A DNA stretch of 64,000 nucleotides from Consotaella salsifontis (GCF_900167365.1 NZ_FUXL01000002.1:372001-436000), one strand, 5' to 3'; positions 19,461-29,184 are shown, numbered from the stretch's first letter. A program made the numbers and translations. The notes: generated from the letters alone by a model not told the origin.

Positions 19461-20357
19461 ATGTCCCCTCACCAGGGCGAGCCATGGCGGCGAGCGACCA
19501 TGCTCGCCCCAGCCAAGATCAATCTCGCGCTTCACGTCACTGGCTCGCGCCCAGACGGCTACCATGAGTTGGATAGTCTCGTCGCCTTCGCCGAGCATGG
19601 CGATATCCTCACCATCGAACCGGCGGGGCTGGACTACTTCGAAATAGTCGGGCCATTCTCGGCGGCTCTTTCGGCCGATGAGGGGAATCTGGTGACGAGG
19701 GCGCTGACGCTCGCCCGCCGCCTTTCCGCCGAGCACGGCGAGAGCATTCCGCCGCTTTCGATCACTCTCGACAAGCGCCTGCCGATCGCCTCCGGCATCG
19801 GCGGCGGATCAGCCGACGCCGCCGCCCTCCTTCGCCTGATACAATGCGCCCTGCCCGAGCTGGGGCCAGCGCTGTCTGATGAGAGCATCGCCCTGGGGGC
19901 GGATGTTCCGATGTGTCTTCTGGGGCAGCCGGCGCGGGTGCGCGGCATCGGCGAGAGCATCGAGCCATGGTCGTGCTTTCCCCGCGTGCCGTTGGTCCTC
20001 GTCAATCCCGGCGTCGCAGTCTCGACCCCCGCCGTCTTCCGTGGGCTCGTGAGAAAGGCCAATCCACCGCTCGACCCATTTCCGGCCCGCTCTCTCACCC
20101 CACGACTTCTGGCCGACGTCCTTCTCCAAACGCGCAACGACCTTCAAGAACCGGCAGAGGCGCTTGCTCCGGTGATCAAGGAGGTTCATCGCAGCCTTGA
20201 GGCCATCGGCGCGCTGTTCACGCGGATGTCCGGCTCGGGTGCGACAGTCTTCGGCCTGTTTGCCTCCGACGAAGCTGCGCAGCAAGCCGCCACCTCGATC
20301 CGGGCGACGCGGCCCGATTGGTGGACCCTCGCCACAGCGCTCTCCGCCGCCGGCTGA
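19461..20357 (+). CDS. ispE: 4-diphosphocytidyl-2-C-methyl-D-erythritol kinase
   Basis: GHMP kinase of the MEP isoprenoid pathway; phosphorylates CDP-methylerythritol at the 2-hydroxyl. N-terminal LAPAKINLALHVTGSRPDGYHELDS and the ATP-binding loop LPIASGIGGGSADAAALL are diagnostic, and MSGSGATVFGLF is the third GHMP motif. The start is either 19461 (13 extra residues, as in other rhizobia) or the ATG at 19500. It is translated directly behind the TPR gene. Confidence 0.95.
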   Translation: MSPHQGEPWRRATMLAPAKINLALHVTGSRPDGYHELDSLVAFAEHGDILTIEPAGLDYFEIVGPFSAALSADEGNLVTRALTLARRLSAEHGESIPPLSITLDKRLPIASGIGGGSADAAALLRLIQCALPELGPALSDESIALGADVPMCLLGQPARVRGIGESIEPWSCFPRVPLVLVNPGVAVSTPAVFRGLVRKANPPLDPFPARSLTPRLLADVLLQTRNDLQEPAEALAPVIKEVHRSLEAIGALFTRMSGSGATVFGLFASDEAAQQAATSIRATRPDWWTLATALSAAG

Positions 20358-20371
20358 ACGCCTGAGGAAAT

Positions 20372-20905
20372 TTACCCCTCGTCCGGCGGCCAGATGCCCG
20401 CGTTGAGCCTGCCAACCTTTACTCTGCGCGCCAGAGCGTCCAGAGACCGAACGCCTTCCGCCTTTGTCAGCACCTCGCGCTTGAGAACGATCAGGCCCTC
20501 ATCCAGCGGCGCGGAGCGGCGAAAACCCTTCATAAGTCGCGTGAAAATCGAATCTCTTCTGGCCGACCGGAAGCACACGGCCCCGCCGCCCCGGCCCGCC
20601 GTCATGCTGCCATGCGCGAGGTGATCCGAAACCGCGTCGATCCAGCCGGAAAGCGGTCGGGCGCCCGGTGACAGGAGAAAGAGCCAATCAGCGCGACTGA
20701 GCGCTAGCACCGCAACGATATCCGTCTCGTCGAGCACGCGGCAGCCGGCCTCGTCGGCAATCCATCGCGCCTCCTCGCCAAGCGCTGCGCCGAAAACCGT
20801 CACATCTGCGACGAGCCCCTCGACGGCGCCGGGCACGAGCGCGGCAAGGCTGGCCGCGAGGGCCGCGGGCTGCTGTTGTTCCATCTGAATGACGACGCTG
20901 AGCAT
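20372..20905 (-). CDS. Glycosyltransferase-like protein (GT2/GT-A fold remnant)
   Basis: A 177-residue protein starting MLSVVIQMEQQQPAALAASLAALV. The layout of an N-terminal VVI strand, VADVTVFGAALGEE, then ADWLFLLSPGARPLSGWIDAV resembles the nucleotide-sugar half of family 2 glycosyltransferases. The acidic metal-binding position reads LSPGA instead of a DxD, and the chain is short, so activity is doubtful. Similar short proteins occur beside this radical SAM gene in Rhizobiales. Function unknown. Confidence 0.6.
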   Translation of the reverse strand: MLSVVIQMEQQQPAALAASLAALVPGAVEGLVADVTVFGAALGEEARWIADEAGCRVLDETDIVAVLALSRADWLFLLSPGARPLSGWIDAVSDHLAHGSMTAGRGGGAVCFRSARRDSIFTRLMKGFRRSAPLDEGLIVLKREVLTKAEGVRSLDALARRVKVGRLNAGIWPPDEG

Positions 20906-20965
20906 GGCGCCCGTTTAGCGAAACCGGCGGCAGCAGACCAGCGGGAACAAACCCCGGCTCGCGAT

Positions 20966-20980
20966 GTTCTTGCTATGTTC
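20966..20980. promoter_or_regulatory. LexA (SOS) box
   Basis: GTTC TTGCTAT GTTC: an exact match to the alphaproteobacterial LexA operator GTTC-N7-GTTC. It lies 57 bases upstream of the radical SAM start codon and 60 bases upstream of the divergent glycosyltransferase-like gene, inside the shared promoter region. Confidence 0.75.
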
Positions 20981-21037
20981 TGCTTCACGTGTTAGGACTT
21001 TGTTCATAGACACCGATTCGCACTGGGAGGCTTGCCC

Positions 21038-22198
21038 ATGCGCGAGGTTCAGATGGCCGACAGGGCGGCATTCTCAGCCGCCGGCGGAATCGACATCGCC
21101 AATCACATCATAGCGGAGTCCGGCCTGCGGCTCGGCTTCGACCGGCGTCGCGGGCGCGGCGCCGCCGTCAACCCGTCGGGCCGATACGAGCCGACGGAAC
21201 GACATGCGTTTGACGACGGCTGGCGGACATTGGACGAGCTACCGGCCTTTCGGACCGACGTTCAGGTCGAGAAGCCGAAGACGATCATCACCAAGAACAG
21301 CTCGCCGGACATCTCGTTCGATCGCTCGATCAATCCGTATCGTGGCTGCGAGCACGGCTGCGTCTACTGCTTTGCGCGTCCGACCCACGCTTATATGGGC
21401 CTCTCGCCCGGTCTCGACTTCGAAGCAAAGCTGTTCGCCAAGCCGGATGCGGCGCGGCTCCTTGCCGATGAGTTGTCTCGCCCCGGCTATCAGCCCAAGA
21501 CGATCGCCATCGGGACCAACACGGACCCCTACCAGCCGATCGAGAAGAAATGGCGCATCATGCGCGAGATCCTCGAGGTGCTGGAGGCGGCCGATCACCC
21601 GGTCGGCATCATCACGAAGTCTGCGCTGGTGACCCGCGATATCGACATTCTGTCCCGCATGGCGGCCAAGGGTCTTTCACGCGTCGCGCTTTCCGTGACG
21701 ACACTCGACAAGACCCTGGCGCGAGCGATGGAGCCGCGCGCCGCCACGCCGTCTCGCCGGCTGGAAACGCTGCGCCAGCTTTCTGAGGCAGGCATTCCGA
21801 CGATGGTGATGACGGCGCCGATCATTCCAGGGCTCAACGACCATGAAATCGAGCGCATTCTCGAATCGGCGGTTACGGCCGGAGTGCGCGAGGCGGGATA
21901 TGTTCTCCTTCGCCTGCCACTGGAGGTGAGCCCGATCTTCAAGGATTGGCTGCTTCGACACTATCCCAACCGCTTCCGCCATGTGATGGCGCTGTTGCGC
22001 TCGATGCGCGAGGGCAAGGATTATGATGCGGAGTGGGGCAAGAGGATGCGCGGGACTGGCCCCTATGCCTTCCAGATCAAGCGCCGATTCGAGATGACGG
22101 TGGAGCGGCTCGAGCTCAACCGCAGTCGGACGACGCTGCGCACGGACCTCTTCAAGGCCCCTGCCGGAAGCCGAGGCGTTCAGCTCTCACTGCTTTAG
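21038..22198 (+). CDS. PA0069 family radical SAM protein (SplB-like)
   Basis: A 386-residue radical SAM enzyme. The 4Fe-4S motif is YRGCEHGCVYCFARP near residue 108. Other family marks are NSSPDISFDRSINPYRGC, IAIGTNTDPYQPIEKKW and VALSVTTLDKTLARAMEPRA. The family is related to spore photoproduct lyase (COG1533), but its reaction is unknown. I start at ATG 21038, 7 bases after GGGAGG; a TTG two codons earlier is possible. The LexA box upstream suggests induction by DNA damage. Confidence 0.9.
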   Translation: MREVQMADRAAFSAAGGIDIANHIIAESGLRLGFDRRRGRGAAVNPSGRYEPTERHAFDDGWRTLDELPAFRTDVQVEKPKTIITKNSSPDISFDRSINPYRGCEHGCVYCFARPTHAYMGLSPGLDFEAKLFAKPDAARLLADELSRPGYQPKTIAIGTNTDPYQPIEKKWRIMREILEVLEAADHPVGIITKSALVTRDIDILSRMAAKGLSRVALSVTTLDKTLARAMEPRAATPSRRLETLRQLSEAGIPTMVMTAPIIPGLNDHEIERILESAVTAGVREAGYVLLRLPLEVSPIFKDWLLRHYPNRFRHVMALLRSMREGKDYDAEWGKRMRGTGPYAFQIKRRFEMTVERLELNRSRTTLRTDLFKAPAGSRGVQLSLL

Positions 22199-22327
22199 GC
22201 TCCTGCGCCGACATGCCTTGATCATCGCGTCCTGGGTTCAGACGCAAAAGACCCTCGCCTGCTGCATCCCCCCTCTGGTGCGGCGGGTCTTGTGGAGAAT
22301 CGGAGAATGGGCGAGTTTCGCCGCATC

Positions 22328-23110
22328 ATGGCTCGCTCACGCTCCGATTCTCCCTCTTTTCTTGTCACGCCCGAATTCGATTTGGCGGCATCGATGACCG
22401 ATTCCGGTCCGGCGACAAAAAAGGGGCAAGGTCGAGCGCCGAAAAGCGCCGCTCAAAAGGGCACGGCCCGGCGCGCCGCCCTCTCCTCCAAGGGGCCGGA
22501 CTACAGCATCGAAGAAGAACGCCTCGGGCGCGGCGCGCGCCTCGTGGCGGGCGTCGACGAGGCGGGACGCGGGCCACTCGCCGGTCCCGTCGTCGCGGCG
22601 GCGGTCGTGCTCGACCCGAAACGCGTGCCCACCGGCATCAACGATTCGAAGAAGCTAACCGCCGAGGCGCGCACAGCTCTCTTCGCCGAAATTCTCGCGG
22701 TGGCGCATGTTTCGTTCGCGTCCGCGAGCGCCGTGGAGATCGACCGCTACAACATCCGCGGCGCCACGCTGCTCGCCATGACACGCGCGCTGAATGCCCT
22801 GCCGGAGGTGCCCTGCCACGTCCTCGTCGACGGCAAGGATGTGCCGCGCCCCCTCGCCAGCCGAGGCACGGCTGTAGTCGGCGGCGACGCGCGGTGCCTT
22901 TCCATCGCCGCGGCCTCGATCGTTGCCAAGGCAGTGCGGGATTCGATGATGCGGCGCGCCTGCGCCGTCTATCCGGGCTATGGCTTCAGCCGCCACATGG
23001 GATACGGGACGGCGGAGCATCTCGAAGCAATCCGCGACCTTGGTCCCTGCCCTCTTCACCGCATGACCTTTCGGCCTTTGCGCATCGACCTCCTCGACGC
23101 CGCCGAATAG
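22328..23110 (+). CDS. rnhB: Ribonuclease HII
   Basis: Removes RNA from RNA-DNA hybrids and single ribonucleotides in DNA. The catalytic motif is VAGVDEAGRGPLAGPVVAAAV, with further acidic residues in VLVDGKDVP and the conserved AAASIVAKAVRD and YPGYGFSRHMGYGT. From ATG 22328 it has 260 residues; upstream starts at 22292 (GTG) or 22307 (ATG) are open. Before the catalytic domain there is a roughly 50-residue basic, low-complexity segment (KKGQGRAPKSAAQKGTARR) that E. coli RNase HII lacks. Confidence 0.94.
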   Translation: MARSRSDSPSFLVTPEFDLAASMTDSGPATKKGQGRAPKSAAQKGTARRAALSSKGPDYSIEEERLGRGARLVAGVDEAGRGPLAGPVVAAAVVLDPKRVPTGINDSKKLTAEARTALFAEILAVAHVSFASASAVEIDRYNIRGATLLAMTRALNALPEVPCHVLVDGKDVPRPLASRGTAVVGGDARCLSIAAASIVAKAVRDSMMRRACAVYPGYGFSRHMGYGTAEHLEAIRDLGPCPLHRMTFRPLRIDLLDAAE

Positions 23111-23153
23111 CGTCGGTTCCGGCAGACCGATCCTGAGAGTTCTATAACGACAA

Positions 23154-23176
23154 ACGGCGCGCCAAGGGCGCGCCGT
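23154..23176. repeat. GC-rich hairpin between rnhB and atpF
   Basis: ACGGCGCGCC / GGCGCGCCGT, a perfect 10-bp stem with a 3-base loop in the gap where rnhB and the ATP synthase genes converge. It could terminate either transcript, but no T-tract follows on either strand. Confidence 0.6.
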
Positions 23177-23208
23177 GCATCATTTAGGCAGGGTTGGCGG
23201 GCAAGCGG

Positions 23209-23694
23209 CTACTGAAGCTTCTGCTTGATTTCAGAAATCGCATCCGAAACGAAGCGATCGCTACCAGAGCCGGAGTTGCGTTCGGCGATGATGCGCCCCG
23301 CCGCAGCCACGGCCAGATCCACCGCCGAAGCACGAACCTCGGCGACGGCGTCCGCCTCCGCCTGTGAAATCTTGAGTTCGGCCATGGCCGTTCGACGGGC
23401 CAGGTAGCTCTCGCTCTTGGCGCGCGCCTCGTCCACGATGGCCTCGGCCTCGCGCTTGGCAGCCGCGATGATCTCCTTGGCTTCCGCCTCGGCCTCGCGG
23501 CGGCGGCGCTGGAACTCGGCCAGCTGCTGCTTGGCCTCTTCCTTAAGCTCACGCGCCTCTTCGATTTCGTTGCGAATGCGCTGGGCACGCGCGTCCAACG
23601 AGCGGCCAATCATCCCCGGCAGGCGGAAATAGATCAGCCCGCCGATGAAGAGGACGAGCGCGATGAAGGCCCAGAATGTCGCGTCCGACAGCAT
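23209..23694 (-). CDS. atpF: ATP synthase F0 subunit b
   Basis: Peripheral stalk subunit, 161 residues. One N-terminal membrane helix (FWAFIALVLFIGGLIYF) is followed by a long charged coiled coil (RIRNEIEEARELKEEAKQQL to about residue 110). It is the last gene of the F0 block, in which b and b' form a heterodimer as in other photosynthetic-lineage alphaproteobacteria and Rhizobiales. Confidence 0.95.
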   Translation of the reverse strand: MLSDATFWAFIALVLFIGGLIYFRLPGMIGRSLDARAQRIRNEIEEARELKEEAKQQLAEFQRRRREAEAEAKEIIAAAKREAEAIVDEARAKSESYLARRTAMAELKISQAEADAVAEVRASAVDLAVAAAGRIIAERNSGSGSDRFVSDAISEIKQKLQ

Positions 23695-23871
23695 GTCGCT
23701 CGCTCCCTTGCGGCACGATGGTCAAGCCCGAAGAGGCTCTCCATCATGCGTCAACCAGTCATGGCGAGGGGATAGTCTTCTCCCTTCCCGCCGTTTCTCT
23801 CGCCGCTTCAGCACAATCGAGGCGAAGAGGCGCATGGAGCGGTCCGGCGCTCCCGTCTGGCTCGGCGCCAA

Positions 23872-24477
23872 TCAGGCCCGAACGGCGCGCACGGCCTCGC
23901 TCGCCACTTCGCGCGACACATCAAGGTCCGTCAACTCCCTGACGATCGTCTCGGTGACGTCTTCCGCGATCGTGCCGACATCGGCCATCGCGGTTGCCTT
24001 GATCTCGGAGATTCGCGCCTGCGCGGCCGCGAGCTTCTCGTCGAGTTCCTTCTCGATCTTGCGGCGCTCCCGATCGGCGTCCGACCGAGCCGCATCGCGG
24101 GCCGCGCCCGCGATTTCCTGCGAACGGGCCCTGGCTTCCGCCAGTTCCTGCTCATAAGCGGCCTCAGCCTCGTCGGCCTCGGCCTTCATCTGTTCGGCCG
24201 CTTCCAGATCGAAAGCGATCCGATCCCGCCGATTCTCCAGAATTCCGGAAAGGCGGGGAATGATCACCCGGTCGAGCACGAGATAGAAGACGCCAAAAGT
24301 GATGGCGAGCCACAGAATCTGCGATGCAAAGAACTCGGGATTCAGCGGCGGAAAGACGCCGTGCTCGCCTTCGACCTGCACGGTCTCGCCATGGGCTGCC
24401 GCTGCGGGATCGGAAGGAGGAAGCGCATGGTCCGTCGCCGGCGTCTCCGTCTGCGCAAGGGCTTCAGTCACGAACAT
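23872..24477 (-). CDS. atpG: ATP synthase F0 subunit b'
   Basis: Second peripheral-stalk subunit (b', AtpX/AtpG/AtpF2 in different nomenclatures), 201 residues. It has an Ala/Pro-rich N-terminal extension of about 45 residues, the membrane helix SQILWLAITFGVFYLVL, then a long acidic coiled coil (AAEQMKAEADEAEAAYEQEL). AGGAGAAGGAA stands directly before the ATG. The 177-base gap to atpF contains nothing recognisable. Confidence 0.92.
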   Translation of the reverse strand: MFVTEALAQTETPATDHALPPSDPAAAAHGETVQVEGEHGVFPPLNPEFFASQILWLAITFGVFYLVLDRVIIPRLSGILENRRDRIAFDLEAAEQMKAEADEAEAAYEQELAEARARSQEIAGAARDAARSDADRERRKIEKELDEKLAAAQARISEIKATAMADVGTIAEDVTETIVRELTDLDVSREVASEAVRAVRA

Positions 24478-24554
24478 TTCCTTCTCCTGCTCGGCACGCC
24501 GGCCGCCGGCCCGAGGGCCGGCTGGCCATTGTCACGATCCTTCAGTCCGCCGGC

Positions 24555-24782
24555 TCAGCCGACGAAGAGGAGCAACAGCGCGATCAGCAGCGAGAAAATG
24601 CCGAGAGCTTCCGTCACGGCGAAACCGAAGACCAGACGGCCGAACTGGCCATCGGCGGCGCTCGGATTGCGCAGCGCGCCGGTCAGATACTGGGCGAACA
24701 TGTTGCCGAGCGCGAGCGAGGTGAGGCCCATGCCGAAGCAGGCGAGACCCGCTGCAATATAACGTGCGGCTTCCGCGTCCAT
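24555..24782 (-). CDS. atpE: ATP synthase F0 subunit c
   Basis: Proteolipid ring subunit of 75 residues: two membrane helices (AARYIAAGLACFGMGLTSLA; TEALGIFSLLIALLLLFVG) around the polar loop LRNPSAADGQ. The proton-carrying carboxylate is the glutamate in FAVTEALGIF. The start at 24782 (MDAEAARY) has a strong AAGGAGA in front; the upstream ATG of the same frame is not needed. Confidence 0.97.
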   Translation of the reverse strand: MDAEAARYIAAGLACFGMGLTSLALGNMFAQYLTGALRNPSAADGQFGRLVFGFAVTEALGIFSLLIALLLLFVG

Positions 24783-24846
24783 GAAAGTCTCCTTGGTTGG
24801 ATCGTGAGGCAATCCCGCGGCAGGAGCGCCGCGAGCGCCGGTGGTT

Positions 24847-25596
24847 TTAATGATGCGGATGAACCGCGTCGTTGAGGTACATGCAGGTCAGAATGGCGAA
24901 CACATAGGCTTGCAACACCGCCACGATGAGCTCGAGCGCCGTCAGCGCCACAGTCATCAAGAGCGGGAGGATTGCGCCGCCCACGCCGACCGCGCCGAGG
25001 GCGCTGAGCGAAACGACGAATCCGGCAAAGACCTTGAGCGTCACATGGCCTGCCAGCATGTTGGCGAACAGTCGGACCGAGTGTGAAATCGGCCGCGACA
25101 GAAACGAGATGACTTCGATCAGGATCACGAACGGCGCCACTGCCGGGGGAACCCCCGAGGGCTTGAACACGGCGAACCAGGAAAGGCCGTGCTTGTAGAT
25201 GCCGTATCCCATGACCACCGCCGTCACGGTGATCGCCAGCGAGAAGGTGACGATGATGTGGCTCGTGACGGTGAAGAAATAGGGGATAAGGCCAATGAGA
25301 TTGGCCAGCAAGACGAACATGAAGAGGGCAAAGACGAAGGGGAAGAAGCGCATCCCCTGCGACCCCGCCGAATCGCGCAGCATCCCCGCCACGAACTCAT
25401 AGAAGAGTTCGGAGACCGACTGGAGGCGACCCGGAATCAAACCGCGCCCACTCGTCGACCAATAGAGGAAACCCGCGGCAAGCCCCGCCGTCACCACCAT
25501 GAAGAGCGAAGAGTTGGTAAAAGACAGGTCCAGTCCGCCGATCTCGATAGGGATCAGCCTGTGGATCTGGAATTGATGAATCGGATCGGTCGCCAA
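24847..25596 (-). CDS. atpB: ATP synthase F0 subunit a
   Basis: Membrane subunit of 249 residues forming the proton channels. It starts [20 protein letters not shown], and includes [38 protein letters not shown] with the essential arginine in SVRLFANM, and a C-terminal [19 protein letters not shown]. It lies between atpI and atpE in the standard order. Confidence 0.98.
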   Translation of the reverse strand: MATDPIHQFQIHRLIPIEIGGLDLSFTNSSLFMVVTAGLAAGFLYWSTSGRGLIPGRLQSVSELFYEFVAGMLRDSAGSQGMRFFPFVFALFMFVLLANLIGLIPYFFTVTSHIIVTFSLAITVTAVVMGYGIYKHGLSWFAVFKPSGVPPAVAPFVILIEVISFLSRPISHSVRLFANMLAGHVTLKVFAGFVVSLSALGAVGVGGAILPLLMTVALTALELIVAVLQAYVFAILTCMYLNDAVHPHH

Positions 25597-25674
25597 AAAC
25601 CCAAACCCTTCAGCAAATTTTAGCGTCGTCGAGGCCGCACTGCCATAGCCGGACGAACCAATGTTCGCAACACC

Positions 25675-26094
25675 TCATGCGCCACCTGGGCCATCGGATG
25701 TCGCAGATTTCGAGCTTTCCGTGTTCGCCATCGTGACAGAACGCGATTTATCGCCCTGAACGGAGCGCACCACGTTGAGCACGCCTGCAGCGAAACCGAG
25801 CATCAGAAAGATGATCAGCGCGATGGGCATGGTGCCGGCGAAATGGTCGATGAGGAAACCTATGCCGCCACCGACAAGAACGCCGCCGACGAATTCGCTG
25901 CCGAGGCGCATTCCCTGCGCCATGCCCTGCATCGTCGGCGAGCCCTTTTCGGAAACCTTGGGCTGATTCACACGACGCGTCGCCAACCGCTCCCCAAGAT
26001 CCTGGCGCCGCCGCTCCCATTCGCCGGGCGGCACGGCATCCGCGCCGGCGGCAGGGGGTGCCGTCGAGGCAGACCTTTTCTCGTCCGCCGGCAT
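25675..26094 (-). CDS. atpI: ATP synthase accessory protein AtpI
   Basis: A 139-residue F0 assembly factor. I start at ATG 26094 (MPADEKRS), preceded by GGAGGAGGAA; the longer frame is not supported. Two membrane helices (FVGGVLVGGGIGFLIDHFAG; IALIIFLMLGFAAGVLNVV) follow a charged cytoplasmic N-terminus (EWERRRQDLGERLATRR). The family is thought to aid c-ring formation and Mg handling. It heads the F0 gene block. Confidence 0.92.
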   Translation of the reverse strand: MPADEKRSASTAPPAAGADAVPPGEWERRRQDLGERLATRRVNQPKVSEKGSPTMQGMAQGMRLGSEFVGGVLVGGGIGFLIDHFAGTMPIALIIFLMLGFAAGVLNVVRSVQGDKSRSVTMANTESSKSATSDGPGGA

Positions 26095-26335
26095 GCCATT
26101 CCTCCTCCGGCAGGTTGGCCCACCGGCCACGCTGCCCATCAAGATCCCCTTCACGGCGGCGGCGGTTGGAACGATCCTCCCCGCCAGCCACCGGGCCGCT
26201 AAAGCAGAAACGCCCACGGCGGTTCCTACCGTAAGCCCCTGCTATCACCCTAGAAATCCTGAAATTCAGCGTCAAGCGTCCATGGGTGCGCGAGCGGCGC
26301 GGTCCACATGAAGTGACGCGAAAAGATCGCGGCGC

Positions 26336-27547
26336 TCAGTTCCAGCCGCCACCGAAGGTTCTGTAGAAGATGTGGCGCCCGATCTTGTCCACCTTCTCCA
26401 TGGCGCGGGCCCAGCGCGGGCGGACGTAGGTGGCGTGGTAGTGTGTTGCCGAGCCAACGTCGTTGATCCAGATCTCGCCTTTCGTGACCTGATCCGCCAC
26501 GCGCTTGGCTATTTCCCATGCCTCGTCGTCCCGCACACGATCGCGGCGGCCGTCGCAGGCGAAGGAGAACTGGCAGCGATTCCGCCAGTCCTTGTTCTGA
26601 TAGACGACGCCGCAGATGGTCGACGGATAGGCAGGGTTGCGCACGCGGTTCAGGATGACCTGGGCCACGGCAGCCTGCCCCAGTTCGGATTCGCCGCGCG
26701 CCTCGAAATAGACCCCCGAGGCCAGGCATGCCTGCTCCTTCTCCGTAAAGGCGGAGGCCGGAAGCGGTGTCGCCGCCCACGAGTGATCGCTGGGATCGAC
26801 CGGCGGCACGAAGGGCTCCTGCGGCTCCTTCAGAATTTTCTCGAAGAGCGAGGCGGTGGCGGTGGCGCTGTCGGGCGCGGCATAGGCCAGAGCCGATCCT
26901 GTCGGGCCAGTCGTGACCGCCGGTCGCAGAGACGCCAGCATGACGTTGTCGGGCGTACCGCGGGGAATGGCGGGTCCATCGCCGCGCACGGTCGGAGCAA
27001 AGTTCATCGCGACCTGGACCGCTTCGATCCGGGTTGAAGGAGGCGAGAAAGCCAGACGCACGGCGGCGTCACCCGCGATCGGCAGCGGAGAGAGAGCACT
27101 CTGGCGCTCAAGGATCGACTTGGTGCTGAATGCCTTCTGCGGTGTGCTGGCCGTCGATGAAATGACACGCCGGCCCTTGTCGGTCCGCGACACACGCGCT
27201 TCATCGGGAGATTCATAGGCGGCGCGCGGCGTCTTGACCGAAAGAAGCTCACCATCCCCGGCACGCACGCCGGAACCCTTCGGCAGCGAGCCGTTGATCT
27301 TGCTGTCGGCAAACGCGAGCTCCGCCTTGACGAGCGAGCCAGCCGGCGACGGCACGAAGTAGGTCTGCCAACGGGCGGCGGCGGCCGGCCCTTCCAGCAT
27401 ACTCGCCATGTCCTGGAAGGCCGCCGAGGTCGTCATCGCGGGCATGAGCATCAGCGACAGCAGCGATACGGCAACCCAATGCCGGCCCGACCGGGGCGCG
27501 CTTCTGCCGCGGGACGCCGCTCTGTCGTGTCGCTCAATCGCCGACAT
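26336..27547 (-). CDS. Cell wall hydrolase, SleB type
   Basis: A 403-residue protein. Residues about 265-400 are a SleB-like hydrolase domain (PF07486): CLASGVYFEARGESELGQ with the probable catalytic glutamate in YFEARGE, VAQVILNRVRNPAYPSTICG, NRCQFSFACDG and SATHYHATYVRPRW. The N-terminus has a hydrophobic segment after a basic start (HWVAVSLLSLMLMPAMTTSAA), so it is exported or anchored. The middle 220 residues are disordered-looking and carry no known domain. It would act on peptidoglycan in the periplasm. Confidence 0.9.
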   Translation of the reverse strand: MSAIERHDRAASRGRSAPRSGRHWVAVSLLSLMLMPAMTTSAAFQDMASMLEGPAAAARWQTYFVPSPAGSLVKAELAFADSKINGSLPKGSGVRAGDGELLSVKTPRAAYESPDEARVSRTDKGRRVISSTASTPQKAFSTKSILERQSALSPLPIAGDAAVRLAFSPPSTRIEAVQVAMNFAPTVRGDGPAIPRGTPDNVMLASLRPAVTTGPTGSALAYAAPDSATATASLFEKILKEPQEPFVPPVDPSDHSWAATPLPASAFTEKEQACLASGVYFEARGESELGQAAVAQVILNRVRNPAYPSTICGVVYQNKDWRNRCQFSFACDGRRDRVRDDEAWEIAKRVADQVTKGEIWINDVGSATHYHATYVRPRWARAMEKVDKIGRHIFYRTFGGGWN

Positions 27548-27631
27548 ATTAAAAACTCGTCCACGCTCGTTTCGTTCATGAGCGAGGATGGGCGATCAAT
27601 CTTGTTTCTTGGTTAACAAGCTCTGATTTGA

Positions 27632-29038
27632 TTACGAAAAACGTTTCCGTTTTCCTGCGTACGGATTGTCGGGCTTCTTCAGCGAGAGCCGGATCGGCAC
27701 ACCGAAGAGGCCGAAATCCTCACGCAGCCCGCCGATGAGGTAGCGCGTATAGGAGGCGCCAAGCGCCTCGGGGCGAGAGGTGGAGAGCATGAAGGTGGGC
27801 GGGCGCGTCTTCACCTGGGTCAGGTATTTCAGGTTGACGCGTCGGCCGGAAACCGCCGGCGGCTGGTGATGAGCCACCATGCCCTGGAGCCACTGGTTAA
27901 GCCGCGCCGTCGAGATGCGGCGATTCCACACCTCGTGGGTCTCTGCGACCGCGCGCATCAGGCGGTCGAGCCCCTCGCCCGTCTCGCCGGACACCGGGAC
28001 GGCGCGGATGCCGCGCGCCTGCGGCAGCAGCCGGTCTGTCTTTTCGCGCAGGTCCGCGAGCACGGCCTGGCGGTCCTCCACAAGGTCCCACTTGTTGAAG
28101 GCAAGGACGGCGGCGCGCCCCTCGCGAAGCACGAGGTCGGCGATCTGGAGATCCTGGCGCTCGAACGGGATGGTGACGTCGAGAACGACGATGACCACTT
28201 CGGCGAACTTGACAGCGCGCAGGGCATCCGCGACCGAGAGCTTCTCCAGCTTTTCCTGGATGCGCGACTTGCGCCGCAGCCCCGCCGTGTCGAACATCTT
28301 GACCCGCCGGCCCTGCCAGGACCATTCCACCGAGATGGAATCGCGCGTGATGCCCGCCTCGGGACCGGTCAGCATCCGGTCCTCTCCAAGAAAGCGATTG
28401 ACCAGGGTCGACTTGCCCGCGTTGGGCCGCCCCACGACGGCGATGCGCAGCGGCTTTGTTGCGTCATAGGCCGGCACCTCCTCGCTCTCGGGAACCGCGA
28501 CGTCGGTCTCGGCCTCGTCCAGAGCCTCCTCGGTATCGAAGGCCTCGATTCCGATCGCTTCGACGATGGCGTCGCGCAAATCCGACATGCCCTCTCCGTG
28601 TTCGGCCGAGATCGGACACGGCTCACCCAGGCCAAGCCCATAGGCGTCGGCCAGTCCCGCGTCGGAGCCCCGCGCCTCGGCCTTGTTGGCAACGAGAACG
28701 ACCGGCTTTCCGACCTTGCGCAAGAGCTCGCCAAAGACCTGGTCGACCGGCGTGACGCCGGCTTTCACATCGATGAGGAAGAGAGAAAGGTCAGCGCTCG
28801 CGATCGCCGCCTCGGTCTGGGCGCGCATTCGCCCCTCCAGGCTCTCGGCCGCAGCCTCCTCCAGTCCCGCCGTGTCGATAACCTCGAATTCCAGATCGCC
28901 AAGACGAGCCTCGCCGGGACGGCGGTCGCGGGTCACGCCCGGTCGGTCGTCCACCAGGGCAAGCCGCTTTCCGACAAGCCGGTTGAACAAGGTCGACTTG
29001 CCGACGTTCGGGCGTCCGATAATGGCGATCGTGACCAT
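27632..29038 (-). CDS. der: GTPase Der (EngA), ribosome biogenesis
   Basis: A 468-residue protein with two tandem GTPase domains and a C-terminal KH-like domain, acting in 50S subunit assembly. G1 loops: GRPNVGKST at residue 8 and GRPNAGKST near 209. G3: DTAGLEEA and DTAGLRRK. The second domain has NKWD; the first has NKAEA in place of NKxD, a common alphaproteobacterial variant. The C-terminus ends [17 protein letters not shown], typical for the family. Confidence 0.97.
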   Translation of the reverse strand: MVTIAIIGRPNVGKSTLFNRLVGKRLALVDDRPGVTRDRRPGEARLGDLEFEVIDTAGLEEAAAESLEGRMRAQTEAAIASADLSLFLIDVKAGVTPVDQVFGELLRKVGKPVVLVANKAEARGSDAGLADAYGLGLGEPCPISAEHGEGMSDLRDAIVEAIGIEAFDTEEALDEAETDVAVPESEEVPAYDATKPLRIAVVGRPNAGKSTLVNRFLGEDRMLTGPEAGITRDSISVEWSWQGRRVKMFDTAGLRRKSRIQEKLEKLSVADALRAVKFAEVVIVVLDVTIPFERQDLQIADLVLREGRAAVLAFNKWDLVEDRQAVLADLREKTDRLLPQARGIRAVPVSGETGEGLDRLMRAVAETHEVWNRRISTARLNQWLQGMVAHHQPPAVSGRRVNLKYLTQVKTRPPTFMLSTSRPEALGASYTRYLIGGLREDFGLFGVPIRLSLKKPDNPYAGKRKRFS

Positions 29039-29184
29039 GGCACACTCTTTGTCGTCTCGGGCTCGCGGTGCTGAGCACCCACGGCCTATCCTTATAGAGG
29101 AAAAGGCGAGCGGGGCGAAAAGACGCCCGCCCGCCTCCTGTAATTCCTTGAAGAATCAGCCGCCCCTCAACCGAGGCGCTGCCC

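Noticed and set aside
17928-19736. Minus-strand 602-codon open frame over the TPR gene
   Set aside because: Shadow of a clear TPR protein; high-GC DNA often leaves the opposite frame open.
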